From Clostridium sp. C2-6-12 (lineage in GTDB: Bacteria > Bacillota > Clostridia > Clostridiales > Clostridiaceae), in NCBI RefSeq assembly GCF_009928485.1, contig NZ_JAABNP010000023.1:32347-96346 (forward strand): DNA of 64,000 bases. The letters run 5' to 3'. Below, piece by piece: positions 51,889-61,809 of the stretch. Under the pieces are notes generated by a model. That model did not search any database. It was not told where the DNA came from and was given only the letters and a program-made list of their open reading frames with translations. The position numbers and the translations under genes were made by a program. Within the stretch, counting starts at the first letter, position 1. Each line of letters opens with the position of its first letter.

Positions 51889-54063
51889 TTAGTTTAGCTT
51901 AAATGATCCAACCATTTCATTTAAATTATCTGATGAATATTCTAAAACTTCAGTAGCTTGTTTTAATTGCCTTATTTCTGATAATATCTTTTTAACCATT
52001 GTTAAGGATTCTTCACTCTTATTTGAACTATGCTCTGTTGACTGCTCTATTTTATCAGCCATAGTGCTTACATTATTCATTACTTCTCCAACATTTTCAC
52101 TTTGAGAAGAAGTTATTTTTGCAATTGACTGCATAGCTTCAGCAATTATGTTTACATCATCATTAATTTGGTCAAATGAATCAATAGAATTTTTTACACT
52201 TCCTGTTGAAGTGCTCACCTTAGTGTTTATTTCTCCTGCATAATCAACAGTAGCTTGTGTTTGCTCTTGTACCTGCTTAATAACATTGCTTATTGATTTA
52301 GTTGCCGTTTCTGTTTCTAAAGCAAGCTTAGATATTTCTTCAGCAACAACAGTAAATCCTCTACCACTTTCACCTGCTCTTGCTGCTTCTATTGATGCAT
52401 TAAGTGCTAAAAGCTGAGTTTGTTTACTAATATTACTTATTACATTAATAACCTCACTTATCTCTTTTGAATATCCTTGTAATGTACTGATTGACTTAAC
52501 AGTTTCAGAGATTGTACTCTCTAAATCTTGCATATTGTGTAAAACTTCCTTTGATGCATTTTGTGCTTTGGATGAATTTTGATTAGTGCCTTCAATTATA
52601 CCTGAAACTTCTAAAATAAGGCTATCCATTTCTTGAATTGATGCAGTAATTTCTGAAAACTTATTTTTAGTATTTTGAAATACTACATTTTGCTCTTTTG
52701 AATTTTCTAATAAACTTATTACTGTATTTTCTATTATTCCCATACCTTTTTTTACTTCATTTGTTATATTAGAAACTATGTTAACTGATTTCTTTGTAGT
52801 CCTTGCTGATTTTTTAACTCTGTATAACATACTCATTTGATTATTTATAAATTTATTAAACCATCTTGATAATTCACCAATTTCATCTGATGATATCTTT
52901 TTAACTCTTTTTGTTAAATTTCCTTCTCCTTCTGCTATATCTTGTAATATATTTATCGTTCTGCTTAAAGGTGATGAAACCATCTTCTTAGAAATCACTA
53001 ACGCAGATAGGGATAAGATGACCCACATTCCTAAAGATGTAAATATACTCATATCTGGTGCTATCTTTGTAGTAATTAAATTTATTGCTATTAACACTGC
53101 TGACATAACGGATATAGCCATTGGCATTTTTAAATTTATACTTTGGAAGTTATATATTTCATCTATATCTCCTTCACACATCATTCCCCAAACTTCCTCA
53201 CAATTAGGAGGATTTATTAAAGTTCCCTTTCCGCCAACCATAATATGTCTATAATCTGGATACCCAGGCCAACAATCTAAGTTTTGTCCATTTTTAATAG
53301 TATTTGCTACGCCTTGGTGTAATTCATTAGTTGCAGGATCAGTAAATATAATTTCAAATTCAGTATGTTCTTGGATTTGTACAATTCCCCACCTTTTAGT
53401 TTTAACACCTTCCTTTAGATTATCTCCTAAAGTAAAAGTATTGTCTTCAAACCTACTTCTTGAAATTGCCGTTCCAGGCTTAATTCCTCTATTGGACTTT
53501 ACCATAAACAAATAGTTATCTCCAGAATCCTTATATATATGAGTATCTTCATCTTGAATTACATTACTCATATCATCATTTAATGTTCTACAGCATAATA
53601 TTCTAATTTGACCATTGTGATTCTTACATCTGCTAGAAAACATTAAAGTAACATCATCAACAAATTTTTTACCACTTAAATCTGTATCTAACGTTCTTTT
53701 ATCTATATATGGTCCATACATTAAAGGTTTATCATCTAATCCAGCTTTAAAATTAGGAAGATCACTCATATTTAATCCTTTGTGTTCTTTACATGAAGAA
53801 ACTGACACAACCCCATTTTCATCTAAAACAAATATTTCACAAAAATCTTCATGCTTTTTTACATTTTCAACTAAGTAATTATATATTATGTCATCATCAT
53901 CTTCTAATGCTACAAGGGAATTTTTAATGTTATCTAATTGAGCCCATTTATCATTAAACCAATTCTCTAATGCCTTTTTCCTTCCATTAGATATTCCTTC
54001 AAAAACTTTTTCTGAATGTTCCCTCAAATTTCTGTTAAGTAAATATTTAAGTTTTAAATTCAT
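51889..54063 (-). CDS. Methyl-accepting chemotaxis protein with N-terminal sensor
   Basis: 724 residues. Residues 1-310 form a cache/PDC-like sensor (IVFDENG-type [45 protein letters not shown]). Two adjacent membrane helices follow (about 318-362), then HAMP and a long coiled-coil signalling domain with the conserved hairpin tip ([15 protein letters not shown] preceded by [16 protein letters not shown]). No N-terminal membrane helix is seen, so the sensor may be cytoplasmic, which is unusual for this domain. GGGGAGGAATAAGT precedes the ATG. Ligand unknown. Confidence 0.88.
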   Translation of the reverse strand: MNLKLKYLLNRNLREHSEKVFEGISNGRKKALENWFNDKWAQLDNIKNSLVALEDDDDIIYNYLVENVKKHEDFCEIFVLDENGVVSVSSCKEHKGLNMSDLPNFKAGLDDKPLMYGPYIDKRTLDTDLSGKKFVDDVTLMFSSRCKNHNGQIRILCCRTLNDDMSNVIQDEDTHIYKDSGDNYLFMVKSNRGIKPGTAISRSRFEDNTFTLGDNLKEGVKTKRWGIVQIQEHTEFEIIFTDPATNELHQGVANTIKNGQNLDCWPGYPDYRHIMVGGKGTLINPPNCEEVWGMMCEGDIDEIYNFQSINLKMPMAISVMSAVLIAINLITTKIAPDMSIFTSLGMWVILSLSALVISKKMVSSPLSRTINILQDIAEGEGNLTKRVKKISSDEIGELSRWFNKFINNQMSMLYRVKKSARTTKKSVNIVSNITNEVKKGMGIIENTVISLLENSKEQNVVFQNTKNKFSEITASIQEMDSLILEVSGIIEGTNQNSSKAQNASKEVLHNMQDLESTISETVKSISTLQGYSKEISEVINVISNISKQTQLLALNASIEAARAGESGRGFTVVAEEISKLALETETATKSISNVIKQVQEQTQATVDYAGEINTKVSTSTGSVKNSIDSFDQINDDVNIIAEAMQSIAKITSSQSENVGEVMNNVSTMADKIEQSTEHSSNKSEESLTMVKKILSEIRQLKQATEVLEYSSDNLNEMVGSFKLN

Positions 54064-54434
54064 ACTTATTCCTCCCCAATAATCTTATTGCCTATTTTAT
54101 TTTTATAAAAAATAAAGCACTAATAAAGATTGTTTAAATCTTTTATTAGTGCTGCCATAGCTCTTTTATTCTATTTTTTACTTATTCTGTATTATACTTT
54201 AGTATAATTATACCAACTATATTCATATTTGTGAATTGTTATTTTTCATAAAAAAAGAGAAAAGAAAAAAGTCCTATCATAGAATATAGAACTTTTTAAC
54301 TTATTCTTTATATTTAAGTATGTAAAAACAATAACTTATTTCTCATAGACCTGAATATATGTCCATCTTAAATTTTTAACAAACAATTATACTAAGTCTT
54401 AATAAGAAATCTCTCTCTAAGTAATTAGAAAATA
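54064..54434. other. Intergenic region with terminator
   Basis: 371 bp. An inverted repeat at 54117-54152 (AGCACTAATAAA/TTTATTAGTGCT) is followed by a T-rich stretch on the minus strand and may terminate the SEC-C transcript. Nothing else visible. Confidence 0.45.
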
Positions 54435-54938
54435 CTATTTGTTTTGTCCACAACACTTTTTGTATTTCTTTCCGCTTCCACATGGGCATGCATCATTTCT
54501 TCCAACTTTGTCTGTATTTCTTACAATTTTAGATTCTTTATATTGTTTTTGAATATCATTTCTCTTTTCTTCTGAGAATATTCCATCCCATTGTGGTAAT
54601 GTATATAGATATTCAGCTTTAGCATCTAACATGTTAAAGTATAAAGTTTCTAAGTCTAATTCTAATTCTAATTCAGTATCAGCATCGATAGTTTCAAGAT
54701 CATATTGTTTCTTTAAACTATCATTGATTCCATCCATGAACCCCATAGCAAATTCTACTGTAGAATTATAATCCTTAGCTAATTGATTAATAGTAACCTT
54801 CTTAACTTCTTTATGATTAGCTAATAAATCCTTGTATATTGATTTTTCTAATTTGCTATATTCTGCCCAGAAAGCATTTTCTCCTTTAGTTTTTACATAG
54901 TCAACAACCATTTCTGTCCAATCTGTATATAAACTCAT
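54435..54938 (-). CDS. SEC-C-motif protein
   Basis: 167 residues: a helical acidic body of about 140 residues and a C-terminal SEC-C zinc motif ([20 protein letters not shown]). The motif, first seen at the end of SecA, binds zinc and can mediate contact with SecB or ribosomes. The body is uncharacterised. GGGAGG precedes the ATG. Single gene. Confidence 0.85.
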   Translation of the reverse strand: MSLYTDWTEMVVDYVKTKGENAFWAEYSKLEKSIYKDLLANHKEVKKVTINQLAKDYNSTVEFAMGFMDGINDSLKKQYDLETIDADTELELELDLETLYFNMLDAKAEYLYTLPQWDGIFSEEKRNDIQKQYKESKIVRNTDKVGRNDACPCGSGKKYKKCCGQNK

Positions 54939-55005
54939 TTTTAAGTCCTCCCTTAAATCTTCATTATTTATATATAATTTTTTATAAAATATAAACTTAA
55001 ATTAA

Positions 55006-55797
55006 TTAAATTTTTATATAGCTACTAGGATTATGCCTATTTGCCATAGTTAATATTATGTCCTCTTTTTGCCTAATTCCATTTTCATTTAGCACATTTA
55101 AAACTGTTTGATATGCTAAATCAGGTTGATTATTTGTATTACTTAAATGGCCTAAAATAATCTTTTTTTGTGCTGAACATTTAGATAATTCAACAATAGC
55201 ATTTCCACAATCATCATTAGATAAATGTCCTATTTCACTAAGTATTCTTCTCTTTAATGAGTATGGATATGGCCCAAATTTAAGCATATTAACATCATGA
55301 TTACTTTCAAGAAGTATCACTTCTGAGTCTTTAATATTATTAAATATTTCCCGGGTAAAGGTTCCAAAATCAGTTGCTACACTTATGCTCTTTCCAGCAG
55401 AGCTTACTGTATATCCCATAGGTGCTGCAGCATCATGAGGTATATTGAAAGCTTTAATGCTCATATCATTTATTTCAGTAACTGACCTTTTATCTATTAC
55501 TTTTATATTATGCTCTTTTACTTTTCCAATTGAACTTTCCATAGCAGACCAAGTATCTGCATTTGCATATATAGGAATATCGTATTTTCTAGATAATACT
55601 CCTATACCTTTAATATGGTCACTATGCTCATGAGTTATAAAAATCCCATTTATCTCATTTGGAGATTGACTAATTTCCTGCAATGCCATGTCAATTTTTT
55701 TCCCAGGGAGTCCTGCATCAATCAATATCTTAGCTTTATCTGAAGCAATAAACATACTATTACCACTACTACCACTATATAAAGAACAAAATATCAT
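55006..55797 (-). CDS. MBL-fold hydrolase, WalJ/YycJ type
   Basis: 263 residues, cytoplasmic metallo-beta-lactamase-fold hydrolase. Metal ligands are in FITHEHSDHIKG (about residue 58), a later Asp in VATDFGTF and His in ILGHLSN. It resembles WalJ/YycJ, encoded with the walRK cell-wall operon in Bacillus and linked to cell-wall or DNA metabolism. GGGGGAG precedes the ATG. It lies 26 bp downstream of murA. Confidence 0.88.
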   Translation of the reverse strand: MIFCSLYSGSSGNSMFIASDKAKILIDAGLPGKKIDMALQEISQSPNEINGIFITHEHSDHIKGIGVLSRKYDIPIYANADTWSAMESSIGKVKEHNIKVIDKRSVTEINDMSIKAFNIPHDAAAPMGYTVSSAGKSISVATDFGTFTREIFNNIKDSEVILLESNHDVNMLKFGPYPYSLKRRILSEIGHLSNDDCGNAIVELSKCSAQKKIILGHLSNTNNQPDLAYQTVLNVLNENGIRQKEDIILTMANRHNPSSYIKI

Positions 55798-55823
55798 TCC
55801 TACTCACTCCCCCTTTGAGATTT

Positions 55824-57092
55824 TTATTGCTCTTGAACTTTTATTCTACTAATGTCTGCTCCTAGAGCCTTAAATTTATTTTCTATATGAGGATAACCTC
55901 TATCTATATGCTCTATACTAGTTATTTCTGTAGTTCCTTCTGCAACTAGCCCTGCTATAACCATAGCTGCACCAGCTCTTAAATCAGTTGCCTTTACTAC
56001 AGCTCCAGTTAACTTTTGCGAACCATCAATAATTGCAACTCGGCCTTCAACCTTTATATTTGCACCCATTTTCTTTAGTTCATCTATATGTTTATGCCTA
56101 TTTTCCCAAATAGATTCTGTTATTAAGCTTCTTCCTGGAACAATGCTTAATAATGATGACATTGGCTGTTGAATGTCTGTAGGAAAACCTGGATATGGAG
56201 TTGTCTTGATATTAACACCCTTAAGAGGTGCATTCACAGTCACTCTTACACAGTCATCTCCCTCTTCAATTACAGCTCCCATTTCTGTAAGTTTAGCGGT
56301 GATTGATTCCAAATGCTTTGGTATTACATTTTTAATGTAAACATCTCCACCTGTTGCTGCTGCTGCTATCATAAATGTACCAGCTTCAATTTGATCTGGT
56401 ATTACACTATATGAACAGCCCTTCAGACTCTTTACACCTTTAATTCTTATTACGTCAGTACCAGCGCCTCTTATATCAGCACCCATTGAATTTAAGAAAT
56501 TTGCTACATCAACAACATGAGGCTCTTTAGCAACATTTTCTAAAGATGTAACCCCTTCCGCAAGTGTAGCTGCTATCATTACATTGATTGTTGCTCCTAC
56601 TGAAACTACATCAAAAAATATATTAGCACCAACTAATTTTTCAGCCTTAACATTAACTGCACCATGTTCTATAACAACTTCAGCACCTAGTGCTTCAAAT
56701 CCCTTTATATGCTGATCAATAGGTCTTACCCCTATTGGACAACCACCTGGAAGAACTACTCTCGCTTTTTTAAATCGTGATAATAAAGCTCCGATAAAAT
56801 AATATGAAGCTCTCATTCTTCTAACATCATCTATTGATGCATCACAATTATCTACATTTGTACTATCTATTTCTAAAGTATTATTATCTATTTTATTTAT
56901 ATTACAACCTAAGCTTTTAAGTATTCTCTCTAAGCAGTGTACATCTTCAATATCTGGTATGTTATCAATTATGCATTTTCCCTCACTTGCCATTATTGCT
57001 GCTGGTAATATTGCTACAGCTGCATTTTTAGCTCCGTTTATTTCAACGCTGCCCTTTAGCAAGTTTCCTCCGTTTATAACTAATCTCTCCAT
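55824..57092 (-). CDS. murA: UDP-N-acetylglucosamine 1-carboxyvinyltransferase
   Basis: About 422 residues, MurA, the first committed step of peptidoglycan synthesis, transferring enolpyruvate from PEP to UDP-GlcNAc. Conserved elements are GAKNAAV near the N-terminus, the active-site Cys in [11 protein letters not shown] (about residue 117, the fosfomycin target) and GFPTDIQQP. Start at the ATG 57092 (AGGG 6 nt upstream) rather than the upstream GTG at 57101. Clostridia often have two murA copies; which this is cannot be said. Confidence 0.95.
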   Translation of the reverse strand: MERLVINGGNLLKGSVEINGAKNAAVAILPAAIMASEGKCIIDNIPDIEDVHCLERILKSLGCNINKIDNNTLEIDSTNVDNCDASIDDVRRMRASYYFIGALLSRFKKARVVLPGGCPIGVRPIDQHIKGFEALGAEVVIEHGAVNVKAEKLVGANIFFDVVSVGATINVMIAATLAEGVTSLENVAKEPHVVDVANFLNSMGADIRGAGTDVIRIKGVKSLKGCSYSVIPDQIEAGTFMIAAAATGGDVYIKNVIPKHLESITAKLTEMGAVIEEGDDCVRVTVNAPLKGVNIKTTPYPGFPTDIQQPMSSLLSIVPGRSLITESIWENRHKHIDELKKMGANIKVEGRVAIIDGSQKLTGAVVKATDLRAGAAMVIAGLVAEGTTEITSIEHIDRGYPHIENKFKALGADISRIKVQEQ

Positions 57093-57469
57093 TGAATTCA
57101 CCCTATCTATTAAAATCTATATTAATCAATTTATCGTAATTTGCATTATTAACCTATTTTATTTAAAATCTACTTTAATTATTATAACATAAACAAAATT
57201 TATTTAAATATATTTTTTCAGTGTATTACTACTTTTTTAAGAGTATATAATATTTAGCAAGTTTTTTTACTGTCATGTCAGTAATATAGTCCCATATTAT
57301 ACATATAATTCAAAATAAATATGAGCAATTATGTTAAAATATGTGTTATATTACATAATTATTATTTACATTGATTATTTAATTATTCTTCTATTCTTTT
57401 ATTTTGTTTATTGTGTTATAATTTATTATAATTTTGAGTATAATGCTAATTGAGATTGTGAGGTTTATC
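57093..57469. other. Divergent promoter region
   Basis: 377 bp between murA and the gene at 57470. AT-rich, with a small palindrome at 57268-57283 (TACTG/CAGTA) and a TATAAT-like box near 57413. No gene seen. Confidence 0.4.
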
Positions 57470-58009
57470 ATGAAGTACTATATAGTTGCATTATTTGATG
57501 AGGAAACCTATCAAGTAATATCACCAATACAAAGAAATATGTCAAAAAAATTCAGAGCAAATAGAAATTCTCCAATGCCTTTTGTTTTATTAACAACTAT
57601 TGAAAAACCAAACTTAGATAAGTTATATCCAGTTGTAGATAAAATTATAAATCCTTATAAGAGTTTTAGAATTAATGCAGTTGATTCTGTATATTTATTT
57701 GAACCTACTAAAAGCATTAATTTAAAACTAGAAGATAAGGGCTACATAAAAAGAATTTCCCGTTGTCTTTTAGATGAACTAGAGCTTAACGGATTTACTG
57801 TTAGTGCTTATGAAGATAATTTCGTTTCTTTAGCTAATGTAAATTATGTTCCTAAGGATTCTAAAAAACAAGAAGTTAAGTTAAATTTTCCAGAGATATA
57901 TTCAAAAGATAACTTTGTTAAATTAAGAATTAAAAGCATTGAAATCTGGAAATCACCATTAGCAAAGAAAAATGTTCCATTAAAATCGTATATATTAAGA
58001 GATTTTTAG
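57470..58009 (+). CDS. 2H-phosphoesterase-like protein lacking HxT motifs
   Basis: About 179 residues from the ATG at 57470 (GTGAGG upstream). The start (MKYYIVALFDEETYQVISPI) and length suggest the LigT/2H RNA-ligase-like fold, but the two catalytic HxT/S motifs are absent: PFVLLTTIEKP and NFVSLANVNY take their places. It is therefore probably a non-catalytic relative or an unrelated protein of similar shape. A terminator follows (58016-58063). Function unknown. Confidence 0.6.
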   Translation: MKYYIVALFDEETYQVISPIQRNMSKKFRANRNSPMPFVLLTTIEKPNLDKLYPVVDKIINPYKSFRINAVDSVYLFEPTKSINLKLEDKGYIKRISRCLLDELELNGFTVSAYEDNFVSLANVNYVPKDSKKQEVKLNFPEIYSKDNFVKLRIKSIEIWKSPLAKKNVPLKSYILRDF

Positions 58010-58015
58010 ATATTT

Positions 58016-58063
58016 CTAAGATTGTACTAAATAAAAATTGTTTAGCACAATCTTATTTTTTAT
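58016..58063 (+). terminator. Terminator after 2H-like gene
   Basis: AAGATTGTACTAAA pairs with TTTAGCACAATCTT (one mismatch) across about 9 nt and ends in ATTTTTTAT. Confidence 0.8.
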
Positions 58064-58208
58064 GTTATTTTTAGTATAAAAATTTTCTATAAAGTTAAAA
58101 TTTTCAGAAATATTAAAATTTATTTTTTTGTATTCGTTTTCCGAACTTTCTTTTATTTTAAAGATTTTGTAAAATAATATTATTAGTAGAAATGCAGGAG
58201 GATTCGTT

Positions 58209-58685
58209 ATGAATATTCAACCACTATTTAAAGTACAAAAAAAATACAATGATAGTCTACCAATAAACAGTGAACTTACTTCTCACAAATTACAGGTTCG
58301 TAAGAATTTAGAATTTGAAATAGCACTTGGAACTTTAGCTAATGAAACTAATTGCTTTAATTACTTAAAGAAAAAAGCTATTCCTATCAACTTGACTTCA
58401 GTATTTAACAAATATATAAATTGCCTTTCTTTAGCTTTAACATTAGGTATAGATCATAAATACACAGATTTAATTGCAGTTTCTATAAACCCCAACGACT
58501 ATTGCTTAAGCGATCAATTCTTAAATTTATATATAGATATAAATGATTTAATTGCTTCTCCATCAATGGATCACTACTTAACTTTGTTTGAAGACTTGTT
58601 AAGTTTAGGTTTAACTCTAGGCTTTACAGAAGAACAAATTCATAATGCATTTATTAAAGAACTTGATAGTTTAAGTGTTCTTTAA
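58209..58685 (+). CDS. Dimeric dUTPase-like protein with degenerate active site
   Basis: 158 residues, all-helical. LEFEIALGTLANETNCFNYL matches the all-alpha dUTPase/MazG-like signature E-x-x-x-x-G-x-LANE-x-x-CFKYW, and NCLSLALTLGIDHKYTDLI matches the second helix. Key acidic residues are changed: the second Glu of motif 1 is Thr, and the EE of motif 2 is missing. It may therefore not hydrolyse dUTP, or may act in another way. GCAGGAGG precedes the ATG. Single gene. Confidence 0.65.
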   Translation: MNIQPLFKVQKKYNDSLPINSELTSHKLQVRKNLEFEIALGTLANETNCFNYLKKKAIPINLTSVFNKYINCLSLALTLGIDHKYTDLIAVSINPNDYCLSDQFLNLYIDINDLIASPSMDHYLTLFEDLLSLGLTLGFTEEQIHNAFIKELDSLSVL

Positions 58686-58808
58686 TAATTTTTATAATTA
58701 AATATACATAATACTATTTTTAGTTAACAGGCTTCCTGTCACCACCATGGTTATTTCATATAATATTTAATAAACTTAAGGGAATAATACTCTTGAGGTG
58801 ATATTATT

Positions 58809-59240
58809 ATGTTTGGAATAATATGTGCAATAATTTCTGGAATTGCAATGAGTGTGCAGGGAGTTTTTAATACTCGTTTAGGTGAAAAAATAGGAATTTG
58901 GGAAACTACCCTATTAGTTCAAATAATTGCTCTTGTCATAAGCTTAATTGTATTTTTAATTTGGGGCAATGGTAGTTACTCCAATTTAAAGGATGCCAAT
59001 AAACTATATTTATTAGGTGGAATTCTGGGTGTTGTAATAACTTTTACTGTTATGAAAAGCGTAAGTTCAATGGGCCCTTCCTTAGGAATTGGAATTATAT
59101 TGGTGTCTCAATTGCTTACAGCTGCACTTATAGATGCCCTTGGACTATTTGGAACTGAAAAAATTAGTTTATCCTTAAATCACTTTTTAGGTATTGCCAT
59201 TATGATTACTGGTATTATAATATTTAAATACAATCATTAA
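58809..59240 (+). CDS. DMT-superfamily small membrane protein (YdcZ/DUF606)
   Basis: 143 residues, about five membrane helices, no signal peptide. It matches the YdcZ/DUF606 branch of drug/metabolite transporters (helix 1 ICAIISGIAMSVQGVFNTRL, later GGILGVVITFTVMKS). TTGAGGTGA precedes the ATG. Usually functions as a dimer of short proteins; substrate unknown. Confidence 0.85.
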   Translation: MFGIICAIISGIAMSVQGVFNTRLGEKIGIWETTLLVQIIALVISLIVFLIWGNGSYSNLKDANKLYLLGGILGVVITFTVMKSVSSMGPSLGIGIILVSQLLTAALIDALGLFGTEKISLSLNHFLGIAIMITGIIIFKYNH

Positions 59241-59306
59241 GGGATATGATAAAGAGTAAAGTTATATGTTATTAATTTTATATCCCTAAGAAGGGATGTA
59301 TATAAT

Positions 59307-60122
59307 TTGAATTTTTTTTCTAATATTAAATTTTTATCACAGTTAACATTGAATAATGTTAAAGAATATTTTAAAGAGAGTCAGGAAGTAAAATCTGATG
59401 AGATTATAGAAAACTCTATAAATTGGTTTGGTCATGCCACTACTGTGATTAATTTGTCTAATAAGATAATTATTACTGATCCAGTGCTTTCAAGCCTTTT
59501 AGGGTACTTTAAGCGAACTGTAAAAAAGCCATCTTATATAAACAATTTAATAGTTGATTATATATTATTATCTCATGGTCATATGGATCATTTAAACTTC
59601 TCTTCACTTAAGCAATTAAATAAAGATGCTGTAATAATTGTTCCAAAAGGATATTTTCGTATCGCAAAATTATTAGGCTTTAAAAAAGTAGTTCTATTGC
59701 ATCCTGGTGATGTTTATGAAGATGATTTTGTGAAGATTACTGCTTATGAAGCAGACCATGATGGAAGACGCTTTTATTTAGGTCACGATGATGAAAGTAT
59801 TTCTTTTTTAATCCAAAGGAATAATAAAAGTGTTTTTTTTGCTGGTGATACGGCTCTTACAAATAACTTTAAAGATATTACCTGTGATGTGGCTCTAATG
59901 CCCGTTGGATGTTACAAACCTGATAGATTTTCCTATATGCATTGTACTCCGGAACAAAGCTATGAAATGTTTAAAATGATGAATTGTCCAGCGATGATCC
60001 CAATACATTATAAAACTTTCAGAATTTCATTAGAAGACTTTGAAGAAACGGAACAAACCTTATTGAGTTTAAATGATGATGCAATAAAAATTATTGATAT
60101 TGGTGAAACTTATATTATTTAA
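59307..60122 (+). CDS. MBL-fold hydrolase, UlaG-like
   Basis: 271 residues, cytoplasmic. Metal motif HGHMDHLN (about residue 91), Asp in FFAGDTAL and a final His in PIHYKTF; GHATTVINL near residue 45 and the GHDDES region match the UlaG-like class (L-ascorbate-6-phosphate lactonase, N-acyl-PE phospholipase D-like). Start: a TTG at 59307 (AAGGGA 10 nt upstream); no ATG fits the frame. Substrate unknown. Confidence 0.8.
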   Translation: MNFFSNIKFLSQLTLNNVKEYFKESQEVKSDEIIENSINWFGHATTVINLSNKIIITDPVLSSLLGYFKRTVKKPSYINNLIVDYILLSHGHMDHLNFSSLKQLNKDAVIIVPKGYFRIAKLLGFKKVVLLHPGDVYEDDFVKITAYEADHDGRRFYLGHDDESISFLIQRNNKSVFFAGDTALTNNFKDITCDVALMPVGCYKPDRFSYMHCTPEQSYEMFKMMNCPAMIPIHYKTFRISLEDFEETEQTLLSLNDDAIKIIDIGETYII

Positions 60123-60131
60123 TATTATTTT

Positions 60132-60181
60132 GGAGATTGTTCATTGATGGTTAAATTTAGGCTTTTCAATGCATAATCTCC
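60132..60181 (+). terminator. Terminator after UlaG-like gene
   Basis: Outer stem GGAGATT/AATCTCC with inner CATTGA/TCAATG pairs, followed by ATTTATTTA. Confidence 0.7.
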
Positions 60182-60324
60182 ATTTATTTACTGCGTAATT
60201 CTTAAAACTATACATATATTGGCCTAAAAATAATTTAGATACGTAGATCATTTGAATATATTATATTAACAATAAAATTATTTTTCATATAATATATTGA
60301 AGTAATATTATTTAGGAGTAATAT

Positions 60325-61524
60325 ATGTTTTCAATTAAAAAAAAGTTAGATAGTAATCTAAAGTACTATATATCTAATAGTTCCTACAAAAATTATAGAG
60401 TACTTATACAATACAAGGATTTTCAATCCTCAGTTGTAAAAAAAATAAATTCATATAAAGGGCATACTCATAATATTATAGAATCTGCCAAGCTTATAAG
60501 TGCTGACCTTAATGCAAGAGGCATAGATAGAATTTCAGAATATCCTGAAGTATGTAAAATATATCTAGATGAATATTTATTTTTATCCGGCCTCAATGTT
60601 ACTGCTGCCAATAAAGTTCATTTTTCAGAAAATCATATTTTATCTGGAACAGGTGTTGGTATAGGACTTGTAGATAGTGGTATATTCCCTCATCCAGATT
60701 TAACTTCTCCTAGCAATAAAATAGAATTATTTGAGGATTTAGTCAATGAACTTCACTATCCCTATGATGATAATGGACATGGTACTTCTATAGCTGGAAT
60801 CTTATGTGGAAACGGCATCTCTTCAAATAATGTATATAAGGGGATCTGTTGTAAAAGTAAGATATACTGTTATAAAGCATTTGACAAATTAGGTAAAGGC
60901 TTTGCTTCTGATATACTTTATGCTATTGAAAGCTTATCTAATATTGCTAAAGATAATAATATAAAAGTATTATGTCTTCCTTTTGAACTTTTAACCCACA
61001 ATACTTTTATTACTTCTTGTTTTAGCTCTGTATTTGATTATGCTATTTCTAAAGGGGTAATCCCTATAATTCCTAGTGGAAGCACTTCAAATACTAAGAC
61101 CTCCATCATGGGAATAGCAACCCTTCCAAATTGTATTACTGTTTCTGGTTTAGATACAACACTTCCACTTATTAGAGCTTATCCTTATTCTTCTAGCGGA
61201 CCTTATGGAAAAACATCTAAACCTGATTTATCTGCAGCATGCGTTAATATTATTTCATTAAATTGCAATACTAATTATATATCTGAAAAAAATGGACTTA
61301 AACTCTATCCAAACAAATTAGATGTTCCTTATAAAACTTTTTCTGGTACTTCAATTGCTGCTGCATATATCTGTGGTTTGTGTTCCTTATTATGTGAAAA
61401 GAACCCTTCAATAACCTTTAAGGACATGATTTCCTTGCTAAAAGTTGCCTGCGAGCCTGCTCCAGATATTCCAAAACAAATTCAAGGCGAAGGTATTGTA
61501 AATATAAATAAACTGCTCTCTTAA
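60325..61524 (+). CDS. Intracellular-type S8 serine peptidase (subtilase)
   Basis: 399 residues without signal peptide. Catalytic triad: Asp117 (GLVDSGIFPHPDL), His152 (DDNGHGTSIAG) and Ser343 (FSGTSIAAA). An N-terminal region of about 90 residues (ISEYPEVCKIYLDEYLFLSG at its end) is inhibitor-I9/propeptide-like and apparently still attached. Similar clostridial subtilases act in the cytoplasm or in spores. AGGAG precedes the ATG. Terminator 61572-61629. Substrate unknown. Confidence 0.88.
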   Translation: MFSIKKKLDSNLKYYISNSSYKNYRVLIQYKDFQSSVVKKINSYKGHTHNIIESAKLISADLNARGIDRISEYPEVCKIYLDEYLFLSGLNVTAANKVHFSENHILSGTGVGIGLVDSGIFPHPDLTSPSNKIELFEDLVNELHYPYDDNGHGTSIAGILCGNGISSNNVYKGICCKSKIYCYKAFDKLGKGFASDILYAIESLSNIAKDNNIKVLCLPFELLTHNTFITSCFSSVFDYAISKGVIPIIPSGSTSNTKTSIMGIATLPNCITVSGLDTTLPLIRAYPYSSSGPYGKTSKPDLSAACVNIISLNCNTNYISEKNGLKLYPNKLDVPYKTFSGTSIAAAYICGLCSLLCEKNPSITFKDMISLLKVACEPAPDIPKQIQGEGIVNINKLLS

Positions 61525-61571
61525 AACAGTATGTATTTAATAAAAACTTTATAGAAAAGTTAATGTACCTT

Positions 61572-61629
61572 TTACTAAGAAGTACAGAATTATCCTTCTT
61601 TATAAATATAATTCTGAATTTCTTAGTAA
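61572..61629 (+). terminator. Terminator after S8 peptidase gene
   Basis: TTACTAAGAA/TTCTTAGTAA arms with an inner CAGAATTAT/ATAATTCTG stem, followed by TTTTAAAATTC. Confidence 0.7.
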
Positions 61630-61674
61630 TTTTAAAATTCTTGTTAATTAATATTTGACTTTATTGCACTTATA

Positions 61675-61701
61675 ATATGCTATAATTACTTTATAGCATA
61701 T
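61675..61701 (+). promoter_or_regulatory. Inverted repeat overlapping dnaD promoter region
   Basis: ATATGCTATA and TATAGCATAT, 10-bp perfect arms, 7-nt spacer, about 110 bp before dnaD. TTGACT and TATAAT-like boxes overlap it. Candidate operator; regulator unknown. Confidence 0.4.
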
Positions 61702-61809
61702 GTTTAAATATAAACTATTTAAATGAATCATTTTGAGAAAGTAATTGATTCTTAATTATAAACTCAATATACAGCTAACAAAATAATTGAAAGGTAGGTA
61801 GTAATCAGA

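Noticed and set aside
58718..58748. Small hairpin ACAGG/CCTGT before the DMT gene as possible riboswitch
   Set aside because: Stem is only five base pairs with a three-base loop and no conserved riboswitch core is visible.
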